Source of the DNA: Massariosphaeria phaeospora
Taxonomy: Eukaryota; Ascomycota; Dothideomycetes; Pleosporales
Assembly (NCBI GenBank): GCA_011032825.1
Contig: JAADJZ010000004.1
Coordinates: 1,240,001 to 1,304,000, forward strand
DNA: 64,000 nucleotides
Direction of reading: 5' to 3'
A model generated the notes under the pieces. The model was not told the DNA's origin. It saw only the letters and a program-made list of their open reading frames with translations, and did no database searches. Numbering within the stretch: the stretch's first letter is position 1; each line of letters begins with the position of its first letter. This document shows positions 36,002 to 46,187 of the stretch, one piece after another. Position numbers and translations under genes: made by a program.

Positions 36002-36610
36002 GCGGCTGGTCCGGTCCACACCGACTCCCTCGTCACATCGTGGCAAACTCAACGACACAGCCCTGAAGCAGGCTATAGCGCAAGTCTTGCTAGATACACC
36101 GAGGCGGTCGAATATACACGATCGCGTTCTGCGGGCCCATCTTAGTAGGCCACGTCCGAAATCGCTGACGTGGGGCGCACGGAAAGTCGGCAAAAAGCTG
36201 AAGGAGTCGTGGCGCCGCGAAGATGTAATGGGAACTTTTATATACCATAGGAAGCGTCTAAGGTAATGTAGCGTATATGACCTTGTGGTGAACTTGCTTA
36301 ATAGCTCATTATTACAGATAGAGACACACAGTAACGCCGTTCATTTGACAACGAATTATTGGCATGTTACGCTCGACAATCTGATCTCGAGACTCTCGAT
36401 GTAAGTTCTATACCGTAGAGGAACAAAGTCGTGGTTCCAATATATCAACAGCACGCAATAGACCATTAACGCGTTGGGCAGGCCAGGATTCTCCAAAAGC
36501 CCGGAAGGAACCTCGGAAAAGCCCAGAAGAGAAATTCCTGCTAATACGATTATCTCAATACTCCTCCACCGTGCGAAAAGACGTGACGACAGCTGGATTA
36601 GCCGCCGGGA
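36002..36610. other. Intergenic, right flank of transposon island
   Basis: No gene recognised between the island and the family W gene. Composition returns to ordinary levels, so the island border is sharp. Confidence 0.5.
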
Positions 36611-37656
36611 TCACGACCATGCTCGGCTGCAAGGAGTTGCTACAGCTCTCCGGGGGTCTAGATGAAGGGATGTAAGTATAAAAGCAGCATCCATAGCCTC
36701 ATCAGTAGCTCCTGCGGAACGTCGAGCGGCACCAACCTCACGCGTTGCACAGAATAGCAGACGTTCGATTTGGTTCCCTTCGGTCTCTTGATCGCTGTGA
36801 TCATCGTCGCACGACGTTTTCTCGTCTTGCGCGCCAGTCAGATCTTGCACAGCCCGAGTCCAAAGGGTCTTACCTCCAATATCAAAAGAGTGTGGCGTCA
36901 TGACGTTATCCCTGGTATCCTTCTGTCGCAATTGTCGGCAACCCTTTGTCACCCGTCCGCTCCATTGAATTTCTGGCGTGTGGCTGATGTCGGCACTTTG
37001 GAGCAATTTATGTGGGGCCCCAATGGCGACGTAAGTTTTGTCGCCCTGCATGAGCGCTACACACGCTTTCTTTGATATCTACACAGGGTCAGTACATCAA
37101 CGCGTACGCCTCCTACTAAGCTTACTGAAAGCACATCACAAATTGTAGTAATCCGACGCTCGAACGTCCAGTCCTTTGTTTCAGCAATGGACCCCAGGAT
37201 CGCCTCGTCGTATATGAAGGCAGCGAAGCCTCGCAGGTGATACTGCACTGCGATTTCCTAGGCCCGTCAGACTAATGCCGTTTGTCGGTGTTTGCCGTTG
37301 ATCCTCACGAGTATTTGCCATGCACAGGCCTCAACAGCCCAGTCTTGATAACGACCATCTTTCCATTGTTTCACGCATGCGCTCTCCGGGTCCTCTCGGC
37401 TACTGTTCACGTTCTTGAATGCTCGGACCAATGCACGAATGTATATTTCCTCTTCCTCTAGTGTAGTCGGGACCGTTTCGTCTTGCTATGGTGCTGTCCA
37501 CTGCACTTTGGCGACTGCAGCTCGCGCATCGTCAAACCCGGCGAAGTAGATGTCGTGCTTGTATGGTACGTGTGTTTCAATGAGCGGATTATGGACGGCT
37601 TTATCTCCGGCATCTGCGCTTGGAGACCTGGAGTCTGACGTCGGTGTAGGTATCAT
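36611..37656 (-). pseudogene. Family W member 2, interrupted by one stop codon
   Basis: Exons 37656-37309, 37257-37126 and 37078-36611 give 316 codons. The conserved region reads QWTAP-stop-QDETVPTT...CAWQIL / IAVQYHLRGF...WTFERRITTICDVLS / KKACVALMQGDKTYVAIGAP. It aligns with the 22034-24040 protein, the introns fall at the same two places, and the middle exon is 132 nt in both genes. Codon 57 (37488-37486) is TAG; CAG or TGG would be expected from the alignment. It could be a recent loss, a strain-specific allele or a sequencing error. The N-terminus is short and Ser/Asp-rich; the C-terminus contains an acidic DDDHSDQETEGNQ stretch. Function unknown. Confidence 0.65.
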
Positions 37657-38445
37657 TATTGTGGTAAGATGGAGGTATCAAATGGGAGCGTGTGTTCTTG
37701 AAGCGCGTCGCTTGTTGAGGAAAAGCTATCTGGAACGAGTCTTCATAGAGAGAAAGCTTAAGACGTATGGATAGAGGTCGGTGACGTGAAAGTGGATTAC
37801 TTGTATTCGTAAGTGAAAGCAAGACGGCAAATAAGTCAAGATTGTATGTATTATGGTTCCCGGCCACCCCTGCCAATCACGTAAGTCTGGATTTCATGGA
37901 AAGATATGACGAGCTTACTTTTAAGGTCTTTACTGATATCATTCAAGTGGCGCCTCGATTCCAGAGAGAGTGGCTGGCTATACGGCAGAGTGAGTGCGTG
38001 TTCTACGTTACTATTAGCCCTGTCTCGCTACTCACGGTACTTTGCTTCGGCAAAGTATGTAGTCTTGATTCCTGGGTGGCTTTGTATGGTATTCACTCAA
38101 GGTTGCTATGGTGCCCAGGTGCCCAGCAACCCGGACACGTGCTGTCCCCCTCTCCCATAGAGCATCGCCGCGCAGCTTAAATTGCCACAACCACGACAAC
38201 ACAGACAACACACCCACACCAAACACGAATAGGCGCAACACGCGACAAAACAAGTCAACCGAAGCAGCAAGTAAGTGCATCCAGCGGCGGCAACGGCATA
38301 CTAAGGCGCAGTCTGTCCCAGAGAAGACGCGTCCAGGCTGGAAACAAACAGGATTGTTGCTGACAGGAAGTCGCAGGATAGGCATTGCGGCGACCGAAGA
38401 AGACAGCACAACCAAGGCCGCGCAGAAGACGCTCCCGGCGCCGTC
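37657..38445. other. Intergenic, divergent promoter of two family W genes
   Basis: No gene recognised. It separates the divergent genes at 36611-37656 and 38446-41082. Confidence 0.5.
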
Positions 38446-41082
38446 ATGGATGGACGCGATGCCAACCGGCAAGGCGCGAAGCCGGTGAGTAGCCCGTCTG
38501 CGGCAGCTTGTTCCTTCTCTGACGCCCATGAGCAGAACCTCAACAGCAATGGCACGCGACTGTCGTTAGCCCAAGAGCAGCAAGAGCACCGCCGCGCAAC
38601 TGCCGCTTCCGCGGCTGCCCCGCCAGCGCCTTCCGCTGCGACGGCCGCCACCTTGATGCCGCCACAGGTAGGCAGCCGTCTCGTTGCGCGCAGAGGCCAT
38701 GCACTGACAGAGAGAAACCTGCAGCAGCTCGCCCTGACGCAAGTGCAAGTGCAAGTGCCTGCTCCTTCCACTGGCCTGAATAGCATGTTCAGACCACCGT
38801 TCTGCCCTCGCCTGCCGACCGACTACGATCAGCAATATTACGCTGCACACGTCGCAAGAGAGGCCGCTAACGGTGGACATGCCAATGCTACGGGTACTAT
38901 GCCACCGCCCCCGGGAGCGCAGCTTCAGCAAAACGTGACGGATACCCCGGATCGAAATGGGACCCGTTCCGTGGGCCGTCGCCGTCAGCTCAGGCCAGAG
39001 CAAACAACCGCACAATCTCCAGCCTTCGGCACGTTTGCTCAAGCTCAAGCGTACCTTTCCGCTCCCCTCTGGCGCCCAAGCGTCGGCACTGAGGGAGTTC
39101 CCGACACGGATGCTGACCGTGTGCCTTACGTGCGTCGTTTGGCCTGCGCTCTCGCTCGCTTCGATCTGGCCGCGCCGTCGCCCTCTACAAGCTTCTTCAC
39201 CGGCCGTGTCCTTTGGACCCCCAAGGATTTTGTTGCTATTGCGCATGTTGTCGTTGACACACTTATCCGCCTGCATAACATCGGCGGCACCGGTCTCCAT
39301 TTCAAGGACTGTGATGCCAACGTTCTGCATCCGACGGTACAAGAGCGAAACTTTGACTTCAACACCCGATTCCGATACTTTGAGAGGCTGGTATTGAAAT
39401 TCAAGGAGTGTGCGAATCAGGTCATGCGTGGTAATCATGTGGAAATGTACCTTGCTGCTCCGCAATCCAACTACCAGCATTGGGAGCAGCATACACGCCT
39501 CAGTCAAAACCCACAGGCGGAGCAACATGTACAGCAAGCCCAGCAGCCGCAGCAGTTCAATCCACCTAGAGTGGCTGCTCCAACGGCACCATATTCAGCA
39601 GGACCATCGATTCCAGCCAAACGTCACCAAGATCACCAGTCTCCCGATCGCATGACCACACCTTCAGCCACCCAAGGCGGTCGAAAGCGCACCAAGGCTG
39701 GTGAACGGGTCGACACACCAGCTCAATCTACACGAACACCAACACCATTGAACCACCAAGCTCCCGTTCCGCCAAGCTACTTGCGCCAAGATGTAGGACC
39801 TGTCGGCCCATCCGCTCAATCCACTCGAACACCAACACCACTGAGAGGCCCACCTCTCTTCGCGATAGATCACCAGCGCCAGGCTGGAGGGCCTGTCACA
39901 GCACCACATCAACCCACACAAACACCGACACCATTGAGTCGCCAGCCTCCACTTGCACAAGGCCATCCGCAGCCAAAACCAAAGCCAAAGATTCGTATAG
40001 ACGATGGTTCGAATGAGCCTGCGCTAGACCCGACGGTGAGCCAGACCCCTGCTCGAGAATGGGTGACTCAAAATCACGGTATCCTTTCTGGAATTGGTAG
40101 TGAGCCGCGACGAGCCGTCATGGCTCCTCAGCCTGCGCCAAACCCGACGGTGAACCAAACCCCGTCTCCTGCATGGGTGACTCAAAATCACGGTATTCTC
40201 TCTGGCACTGGTAGTGCGCCGCCACAAGCCGTCATGGTTCCTCAACCTCAACCTAGGCGGAGGGCCACGATCGTAAATCACGGAGTCGGCAATGGTCAGC
40301 AAGTATCCCATACGCCAAACCCAGCCGTCACGCCACTCTTCGAACGACCTGTAAACAACCTCCAGCAAGGCACGTCCCATACGCCAAACCCAGCCGTCGC
40401 GCCACTCTTCGAACGACCTGTAAACAACCTCCAGCAAGGCACGTCCCATACGCCAAACCCAGCCGTCGCGCCACTCTTCGAACGACAGGTAAACAACCTC
40501 CAGCAAGGCACGCCTCAAAAGACCGCCGCTGGACAGAACATCACTGCGACCCCAACACTCTTCTTGAGGCCAACTACGAAGACGCCTGTTGTGACAAACA
40601 TCATTGAGAAATCACACGACACAGAGCAAGCTACCACAGCTACTCCTTTCAACCATGAAGTAGGCGGCCAAGACGCGCGTGCTGATGCTTCATCCGCGGT
40701 ACAGAATACTGACAGTGAACCCGCAGCTTCCCGCGACAGGCATCCGGCCGAGAGTATGCCTGCCGAGCCCAACGTTGTCGACGAGGCCAATGGAGCCAGC
40801 GACGGATCCAATGCGCCCACCGACATACCCGCCAGCGGGAACTGCAGCAGTGTCAACGGCCCTCCAACGCCCACCTACAACGTCGAAAATGCCCAAAAAG
40901 GCAACGGGCACACGCCAGCTACCGATATGCATCGACTAAACGGCACTCCCACAACCCCGTCGAACGGCGAGACCCCTGAAAACGCCGCCCGCATCCCCAA
41001 ACCCACACCCAAGGGCAAGCAGTTGGACGCTGGCGCGCGAGCGCGGCGATCCGACAGTGCAGCTCCAGCTCCAGAAACATAA
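38446..41082 (+). CDS. Unrecognised Gln/Pro-rich protein, family W member 3
   Basis: Open frame of 878 residues from ATG 38446. No named domain recognised. The N-terminus is Ala/Gln-rich. Residues of roughly 200-350 hold the ordered part: APLWRPSVGTEGVPDT, WTPKDFVAIAHVVVDTLIRLHNIGG, NFDFNTRFRYFERLVLKFKECANQVM. This matches the 42483 gene closely and the 24040/37656 genes more loosely. The long C-terminal half is disordered and built of repeats: three TRTPTPL-type units, two units around WVTQNHGILSG, and three exact 23-residue units. It ends in a basic ARARRSDS tail. A regulatory or scaffold role is only a guess. The frame contains a GTGAGT after 38480, so a small 5' intron is possible. Confidence 0.7.
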   Translation: MDGRDANRQGAKPVSSPSAAACSFSDAHEQNLNSNGTRLSLAQEQQEHRRATAASAAAPPAPSAATAATLMPPQVGSRLVARRGHALTERNLQQLALTQVQVQVPAPSTGLNSMFRPPFCPRLPTDYDQQYYAAHVAREAANGGHANATGTMPPPPGAQLQQNVTDTPDRNGTRSVGRRRQLRPEQTTAQSPAFGTFAQAQAYLSAPLWRPSVGTEGVPDTDADRVPYVRRLACALARFDLAAPSPSTSFFTGRVLWTPKDFVAIAHVVVDTLIRLHNIGGTGLHFKDCDANVLHPTVQERNFDFNTRFRYFERLVLKFKECANQVMRGNHVEMYLAAPQSNYQHWEQHTRLSQNPQAEQHVQQAQQPQQFNPPRVAAPTAPYSAGPSIPAKRHQDHQSPDRMTTPSATQGGRKRTKAGERVDTPAQSTRTPTPLNHQAPVPPSYLRQDVGPVGPSAQSTRTPTPLRGPPLFAIDHQRQAGGPVTAPHQPTQTPTPLSRQPPLAQGHPQPKPKPKIRIDDGSNEPALDPTVSQTPAREWVTQNHGILSGIGSEPRRAVMAPQPAPNPTVNQTPSPAWVTQNHGILSGTGSAPPQAVMVPQPQPRRRATIVNHGVGNGQQVSHTPNPAVTPLFERPVNNLQQGTSHTPNPAVAPLFERPVNNLQQGTSHTPNPAVAPLFERQVNNLQQGTPQKTAAGQNITATPTLFLRPTTKTPVVTNIIEKSHDTEQATTATPFNHEVGGQDARADASSAVQNTDSEPAASRDRHPAESMPAEPNVVDEANGASDGSNAPTDIPASGNCSSVNGPPTPTYNVENAQKGNGHTPATDMHRLNGTPTTPSNGETPENAARIPKPTPKGKQLDAGARARRSDSAAPAPET
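40306..40512 (+). repeat. Three 69-bp tandem repeats in coding sequence
   Basis: Units 40306-40374, 40375-40443 and 40444-40512 are almost identical and encode SHTPNPAV(T/A)PLFER(P/Q)VNNLQQGT. The near identity at silent sites implies recent duplication or ongoing homogenisation. Confidence 0.9.
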
Positions 41083-42482
41083 GTTAGGTAGCATTTGATC
41101 CTCGCTCGGCATTGGAAGACGTTGCTATTTGCAGAGCTCGGAGGAGAATTTCCTTTCCTTGATTCATTTCATTGTTTTTTTTCCATTGTCGCGTTTCACA
41201 AGGCCAGATTATCGGCCATCTTCTTCCAGAAGTGGCAAAGGCAAAAAGAGTTTTCTACAGCTCATGATTAGCAAACGGGCGGTAATGTGTAATATTGGCG
41301 GAGCATATGGCGGATGATTGACGCTGCGTACTGAGCGAGCGTTGCACAGACACGGATCAGGGTTTTCCATCATTCCCATTGTGGTGGGTGGTTTTTTTCC
41401 CCTGGATCGATTTTGTGGTAGTTTGAAATTATGAAAGAATCTTCGAGAAGCATTCGTGGGAGTGACGTGTGAATGTAATGATTGCCTGCGGTGGCGCTAC
41501 AACGTCTTAGGATCTTATCTTATCTTGCAAGTCTGTAAATTGACTCGGAATAGTGCCGGTCGTATTCTTGAATCAGTGTGGATATTCGGGCGCTTCGTCC
41601 CCGGGGCGCGATATATATCCCTAGGATAGATAGTACGATATTCAATAGGCTATTTCAGTTAAAAAAAATCAGTATATATTTCCACACCGAGTGAAATCAA
41701 TCCCCCGCCCACTGCGGCCACGCCCACTGCCCGAACATAACGTACGGCCACAGCCACTACCTTTCAACTCGATAACTTCCAGTATACATTTTCCGCGCGC
41801 CCAAAACGCCCTCCAGCTCCAGCAGCCCCACAACTTCCGCCCTGCATCCCAGATCAGATCAGATCGCGCGAGGCCCCCCGAATGACCAACGCGTTTGCTC
41901 CATGCATTCCCGTATACATACGACCGCGTCAGCCGACCGTCCACTTCCCCTAGCTTGCCCATATCCCCGATTGATACAAGCAAGCCTGAGGGAACGTGAC
42001 TGTAAGGTTTGCTTGTCGTGGCGAGTGGGGATGTATAAGAAGAGCGGCAGTGTTCGTGGGTTTTTGGTTCGCCGTACAGTAGTAGGCAGTGGGCTTGCAC
42101 GGCTTTCAGCGTTGAGTTCGTATATGGGGGATTTGGGGGTTGCTGGAGGTGGGAAGCATGGGCTTCGTCTTGTTTTTTGTGTCGTCGCTTGGTTAATCAC
42201 CAATGCGGTTCGTTCTGGGGGAAAGTCGTCTGGGGAAAGTCGTCTGGGGCAACCAAACCGGTGTCATGTCGCCACCACCCACTCCAGTGAATCCTAACCG
42301 GACCACCATCGAGGGAAAGAGAGTCACCTGCTACTATATAAATCCACAATTTTTCTGCACCTCGAATTCTTCGATCGCAGCTCAACCTCAACTCTTTCGA
42401 CCACGCACTCGCCCCTCGCCCCCCCACCCGCCTGCGAAAGATCCTGCCAACGAAATTCTATACATCTAGAGTCTACGAAAGA
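41083..42482. other. Intergenic, 3' region and promoter
   Basis: 1.4 kb without a supported gene. A TATA-like TATATAA lies at 42335-42341, about 145 bp before the next ATG, and a 14-bp unit GGGGAAAGTCGTCT is doubled at about 42218-42245. Confidence 0.5.
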
Positions 42483-44136
42483 ATGGCAGACAACCAGACA
42501 AACGCCTTCGACGAGTTCACCACCGGTGGCGACTACAAAGGCAAGCAGGCAGTCCGAGGTGAAGAAGTCGGAGAGGCCGCACGCGATGCGCCGGAGGTAC
42601 GTATCACGATTCAAACACACTTTGTATATCGCTTTATTCTGACAACCTAGTAGCAGGGCTCAAGTGAGCAGCAGCTAGAAGGCTCAAGCGCGGTATATCC
42701 CATCCCGATCGACGACGATGCTGGCCAAGCTTCCATGCAAGACTCCGGCCATGGTATCCACTCATTCGCGAGTCTTTCAGAAGACGACTTCCTGTTTCCG
42801 CCGAGCGGTGCAGGTCCAGGCTCAGGTTCTGCCGGAGGTCCATCAAATCACGGGTTGCCTGCACCACCTGCTGCGGGCCAAAAATGGCAGCCTATATTTC
42901 GAAATGCCCACGCCGCGAGCGCTTACCTGAGAAAACCAGCCTGGCGACCCAATGTCGGATCCCACGGTGTTCCGCGCACCGAAGCAGCTATACTCTTCGA
43001 AGTCAACCGTATACGCCTTGCTCTACTGAAGGTCGGCAGCATCTGGCCAGAAGGCAGTGACGCCCACATAGTCGATCGGTTCCGGGAAGGCGGCGCGTGG
43101 ACAGCCATGGACATTGAAGCAATCGCACACGCAGTAGTGGGTACCGCGATCCGGATCCACGATATGGGAGCAGTGGGCCTGGCGTTGTGGCGGTACCCGA
43201 ACTTCTTTGCAAGCTTCGTCATCGACAAGAATTTGAGCTTCGCGAGGCGGATAGGGCTGTCGGCGATACTGCTGCAGGGTTCCAAAGGTGCAGCTAACGA
43301 GTTCATGATGCAGCGGCATATCGAATCGTGCGTAGCTTTCCCTTTCGCTACGCTCCACAATTATCCAGGCTTCGTCAACCAGTGGCAGCGCTTGTCACCG
43401 GCCGAACAACAACACGTTGTAGGATTGAGACCGGTGAACGCTGGGCCTGTACCCATGCCAGCTCCAAATCAGATGCCTTCTACTGCCCAAGTTGACGCGG
43501 CTCTGGAAGCGCTTCGTCAAGGGTTGGTGGACCTGCCTGAGCATATCCATGACCCACCGTTCTTGGTCGGAGATGGTTTAGCACTTGTACCGGAAGGCCC
43601 TGTCGCCCAGAATGAGCCGACAGCGGTTCCAGGTTCTCTCCCTGCAGTAAGTCGTCTCAATCTTACAGCCTCTGGCTTCAAGCGTAGTTCACTGACGTAA
43701 ATAGCAGCCTGGATTCCCGCCACTCGAAGCCGCCGAGACTCAAGCCTTTGCCGACCGGCTGTTTCACGAGAGTGATGAGCACGAGGAGTCCTCTGAGATC
43801 CTTGACTCCGTCGAGACCGCTGGGGAGAGCGGAGGCGGTCCCTCACGGAAGCGGCGACGGGTTGGATCGAGTGGCAGCTCGGCAGACGCCGAAGGAGAGA
43901 CGGATTCAGATTGGACTGATGGTTTTGCTTTGTGGGTTTGTGAAACTCTGGTGCAAGTAGGGGGTGAAAACGGGACCGAAGTCTTTGTCTACCTGCAGTT
44001 TCACGAGAGCGACGAGGACGAGGAGTCTGAGATCATCGACTCCGTTGAAGCCGCTGATGAGGGCGCCAACAGTCCTCCACAGAAGCGACCAGATTTAGAA
44101 GAAGCGACGTGGAAGTTATGGTCGAAGGAGAGATGA
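42483..44136 (+). CDS. Unrecognised acidic protein, family W member 4
   Basis: Exons 42483-42596, 42657-43646 and 43708-44136 join in frame (1533 nt, 510 residues). The core PAWRPNVGSHGVPRT, WTAMDIEAIAHAVVGTAIRIHDMGA, NLSFARRIGLSAILLQGSKGAANEFM is clearly paralogous to the 38446 protein (shared W-RP-VG--GVP-T, WT--D--AIAH-VV-T-IR-H--G, K--AN--M). The C-terminus contains a tandem duplication of FHESDE-EES-EI-DSVE-A, each copy followed by a basic cluster (PSRKRRRV in the first, PPQKRP in the second). It lies head to tail with 38446, so a local duplication is likely. The third exon's acceptor is the least certain point. Confidence 0.7.
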
Positions 44137-44678
44137 AATGAACTCGGACTTAAAAACGTGTATTTTGGGGCTCGTGAGACTGTGGTATAAGACGGAATGG
44201 AAAAGGACCGAAGGCGTCTGCTGAAGGAACTCGTGGAAAAGTAGGGGCGGCCATAAAAGAGGACACTACAGAATCTAGACAGCATGACAGCATAACGTGA
44301 CGATCAGATCGATATAGCCATGCTTGTGATGTAGGAATAGAGACATTGAGGTGATTGCCGACATGAAAGGAACTTGTGCGACTAATGGCGATGCGCACCA
44401 CTATGTTGGACCAGTGCTTGTCTGCTGCAGGAGCATGGCTTAGTAGAAACGACGAGATCGGACGGGACTGTGTGAAGTGAAAAACGAAGACGAGTGAAAG
44501 CAGATTCGTGGCGGGGTCTGGAGGTTCGGGAAGGTACGAGGGCGGTCGCTACTTGCCCATGTGCAGACCTCGACTGCGACCTCTTCGCTCCCTCACCGTC
44601 CGCCTCTCGCCCGTCGGCCAATTCCATCGCCCAACATCAGCGCAGCGACAAGGCCATCGTCTATTACCTGTCGCCGGA
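44137..44678. other. Intergenic
   Basis: No ATG-started gene supported; an in-frame extension upstream of 44679 exists but lacks a better start than the Met at 44559. Confidence 0.4.
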
Positions 44679-45836
44679 ATGGCCAGCCCGCCGCCTACGC
44701 CAGCCGGTTCGCGCCAGGCGCCGCGCAAGCAGCCCGTCGCCCTCGCTCCAAGCCCGTTCCAACTGCAGTCGCCTCGTCCCTCACCTCGACAAAGACCGAA
44801 CATGGAGCCTGCGAGCGCAGTCCAGCTTAACTTGGCGGCGCACGCACACACCCAACTCTGGCTCCAGCAACACGTGCAGCAACACCGAGAGCTGGTAAAG
44901 GCGAGAACAGACACACCCCAGGACGTCAATACGTCGGGCGCTAGCCGCGCAGTACCCAGGAAGACGCCTGCATCAGACACAGCGAGCACGGCCGGCGGAG
45001 AGCGAAAGCGAAAGAAGGTGAGCCACGTGCACACGCCGGCCGAGCCCCCAGCATCCACCACACCAAAGAAAGCCCGACAGGCCGCGCCATCCCAGCGCCT
45101 CGAATCGAAGCTGGTCCTGGAGAAGCCATCGCGACTCCCATCTGCTACGGCTGGCCACAAACGTCCCCGCCACGCACCCAAGGCCGAACCCACGCCCAAA
45201 GACGAACCCCACGACACGCCCTCGTCGCGCGCGAACCTGCGATCCGCACACCGACGCAGCACGCCTAAACCCCAGACTGATGTCCCTGACGACGACGGAC
45301 CGAGGCGGCGGTCCCGCAGCTCGAGGCCCCTGACGCCCGCCGTCCGAGGCTCTGCTCGCCCCAAGCGCGGCCGACCCAGCTATGCCCTCGCAGCCGAGGA
45401 CTCGCATTCCGACAGCGACATAGCGCAAACCACCGAAGTCGTCGACACGCCCGCCTCCACCACGGCCCGCAAGCGCCGCCGCATCGCCACGCCCACGCCC
45501 GAACCAGAGCCCGAGCCCGAGCCCAAAACACCCCCTCCCGAGGCATCCAGGATCCCGCCCGGGCTGGAGGGCTTCAAGACGGCCGTGGGAGACGTGGACT
45601 GGGCCGAGTACGTGAAGCTGATTGAAGACCGCGCGGACGGGAAGGTGGAGGAAGGGGAGCTGGACAGGAAGACGAGAGCGCTGTTCGCTATGACACTGCC
45701 AGAGGGGTTGAGGAAGAAGACGGTGGGCAGGATTCGGTCTTTGGTGAGCAAGATGGTGATTGCGGGTAGACAACTGGAAGCGAACGAGAAGCTTCTCAAG
45801 GAAGGAGCTGGGGCGACGGCTGCACGAGTGACTTAA
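44679..45836 (+). CDS. Unrecognised basic low-complexity protein with AT-hook-like motif
   Basis: 385 residues from ATG 44679; an earlier in-frame ATG at 44559 would add 40 residues. The first 300 residues are Pro/Arg/Ser-rich and disordered, with basic clusters (GERKRKK, ARKRRRIA), an AT-hook-like PKRGRPS and a PEPEPEPEPK run. The C-terminal 95 residues (from IPPGLEGF, with DVDWAEYVKLIEDRADGK and RKKTVGRIRSLVSKM) look folded and helical but match nothing I know. A chromatin or DNA-binding role is inferred from composition only. It is third in a head-to-tail row after two family W genes but does not clearly share their domain. Confidence 0.6.
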   Translation: MASPPPTPAGSRQAPRKQPVALAPSPFQLQSPRPSPRQRPNMEPASAVQLNLAAHAHTQLWLQQHVQQHRELVKARTDTPQDVNTSGASRAVPRKTPASDTASTAGGERKRKKVSHVHTPAEPPASTTPKKARQAAPSQRLESKLVLEKPSRLPSATAGHKRPRHAPKAEPTPKDEPHDTPSSRANLRSAHRRSTPKPQTDVPDDDGPRRRSRSSRPLTPAVRGSARPKRGRPSYALAAEDSHSDSDIAQTTEVVDTPASTTARKRRRIATPTPEPEPEPEPKTPPPEASRIPPGLEGFKTAVGDVDWAEYVKLIEDRADGKVEEGELDRKTRALFAMTLPEGLRKKTVGRIRSLVSKMVIAGRQLEANEKLLKEGAGATAARVT

Positions 45837-46187
45837 GTACGGCACCGAGATGGAAGAACTGAGCAGCGTATGGAGGAAAGGGATAAGAGAGTCATACTCG
45901 TACGTTCTTGGCCATCGGCCTCAGGACAGCGACCTTGCTGGTTGACGATGATCTCTTGCCCCGATGAAGGTGTGAGTGAATTCCTGGGCCAATTTCTGGA
46001 CGTGGGTCGTCGCTCAACTAGTATCTGCACGCTGAGACTTGTTAGCAGGCTGCATATTCACAAACAAAGCCGTGCAACTTACCTCTAGCAAACTCAGCCT
46101 ATGCAAGCTTGGGGTATTACTCAGTCTCACACATGATTAGAACATGGAAAACGATGCTTGATTCCTACTTACCATTGCCCTCCCCAC
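45837..46187. other. Intergenic between convergent genes
   Basis: Nothing recognised. Confidence 0.5.

Noticed and set aside
36770..37075. Plus-strand frame of 101 residues
   Set aside because: It is antisense to the family W gene at 36611-37656, whose introns and homology fix the coding strand.
41083..42482. Several short open frames between family W genes
   Set aside because: None has family features or a convincing start, and the region contains promoter-like TATATAA for the next gene.
44549..45845. Long minus-strand frames opposite the AT-hook-like gene
   Set aside because: They are Gly/Arg/Ser-rich shadows of a GC-rich coding strand with no family motifs; the plus frame has a sensible start and a folded C-terminus.
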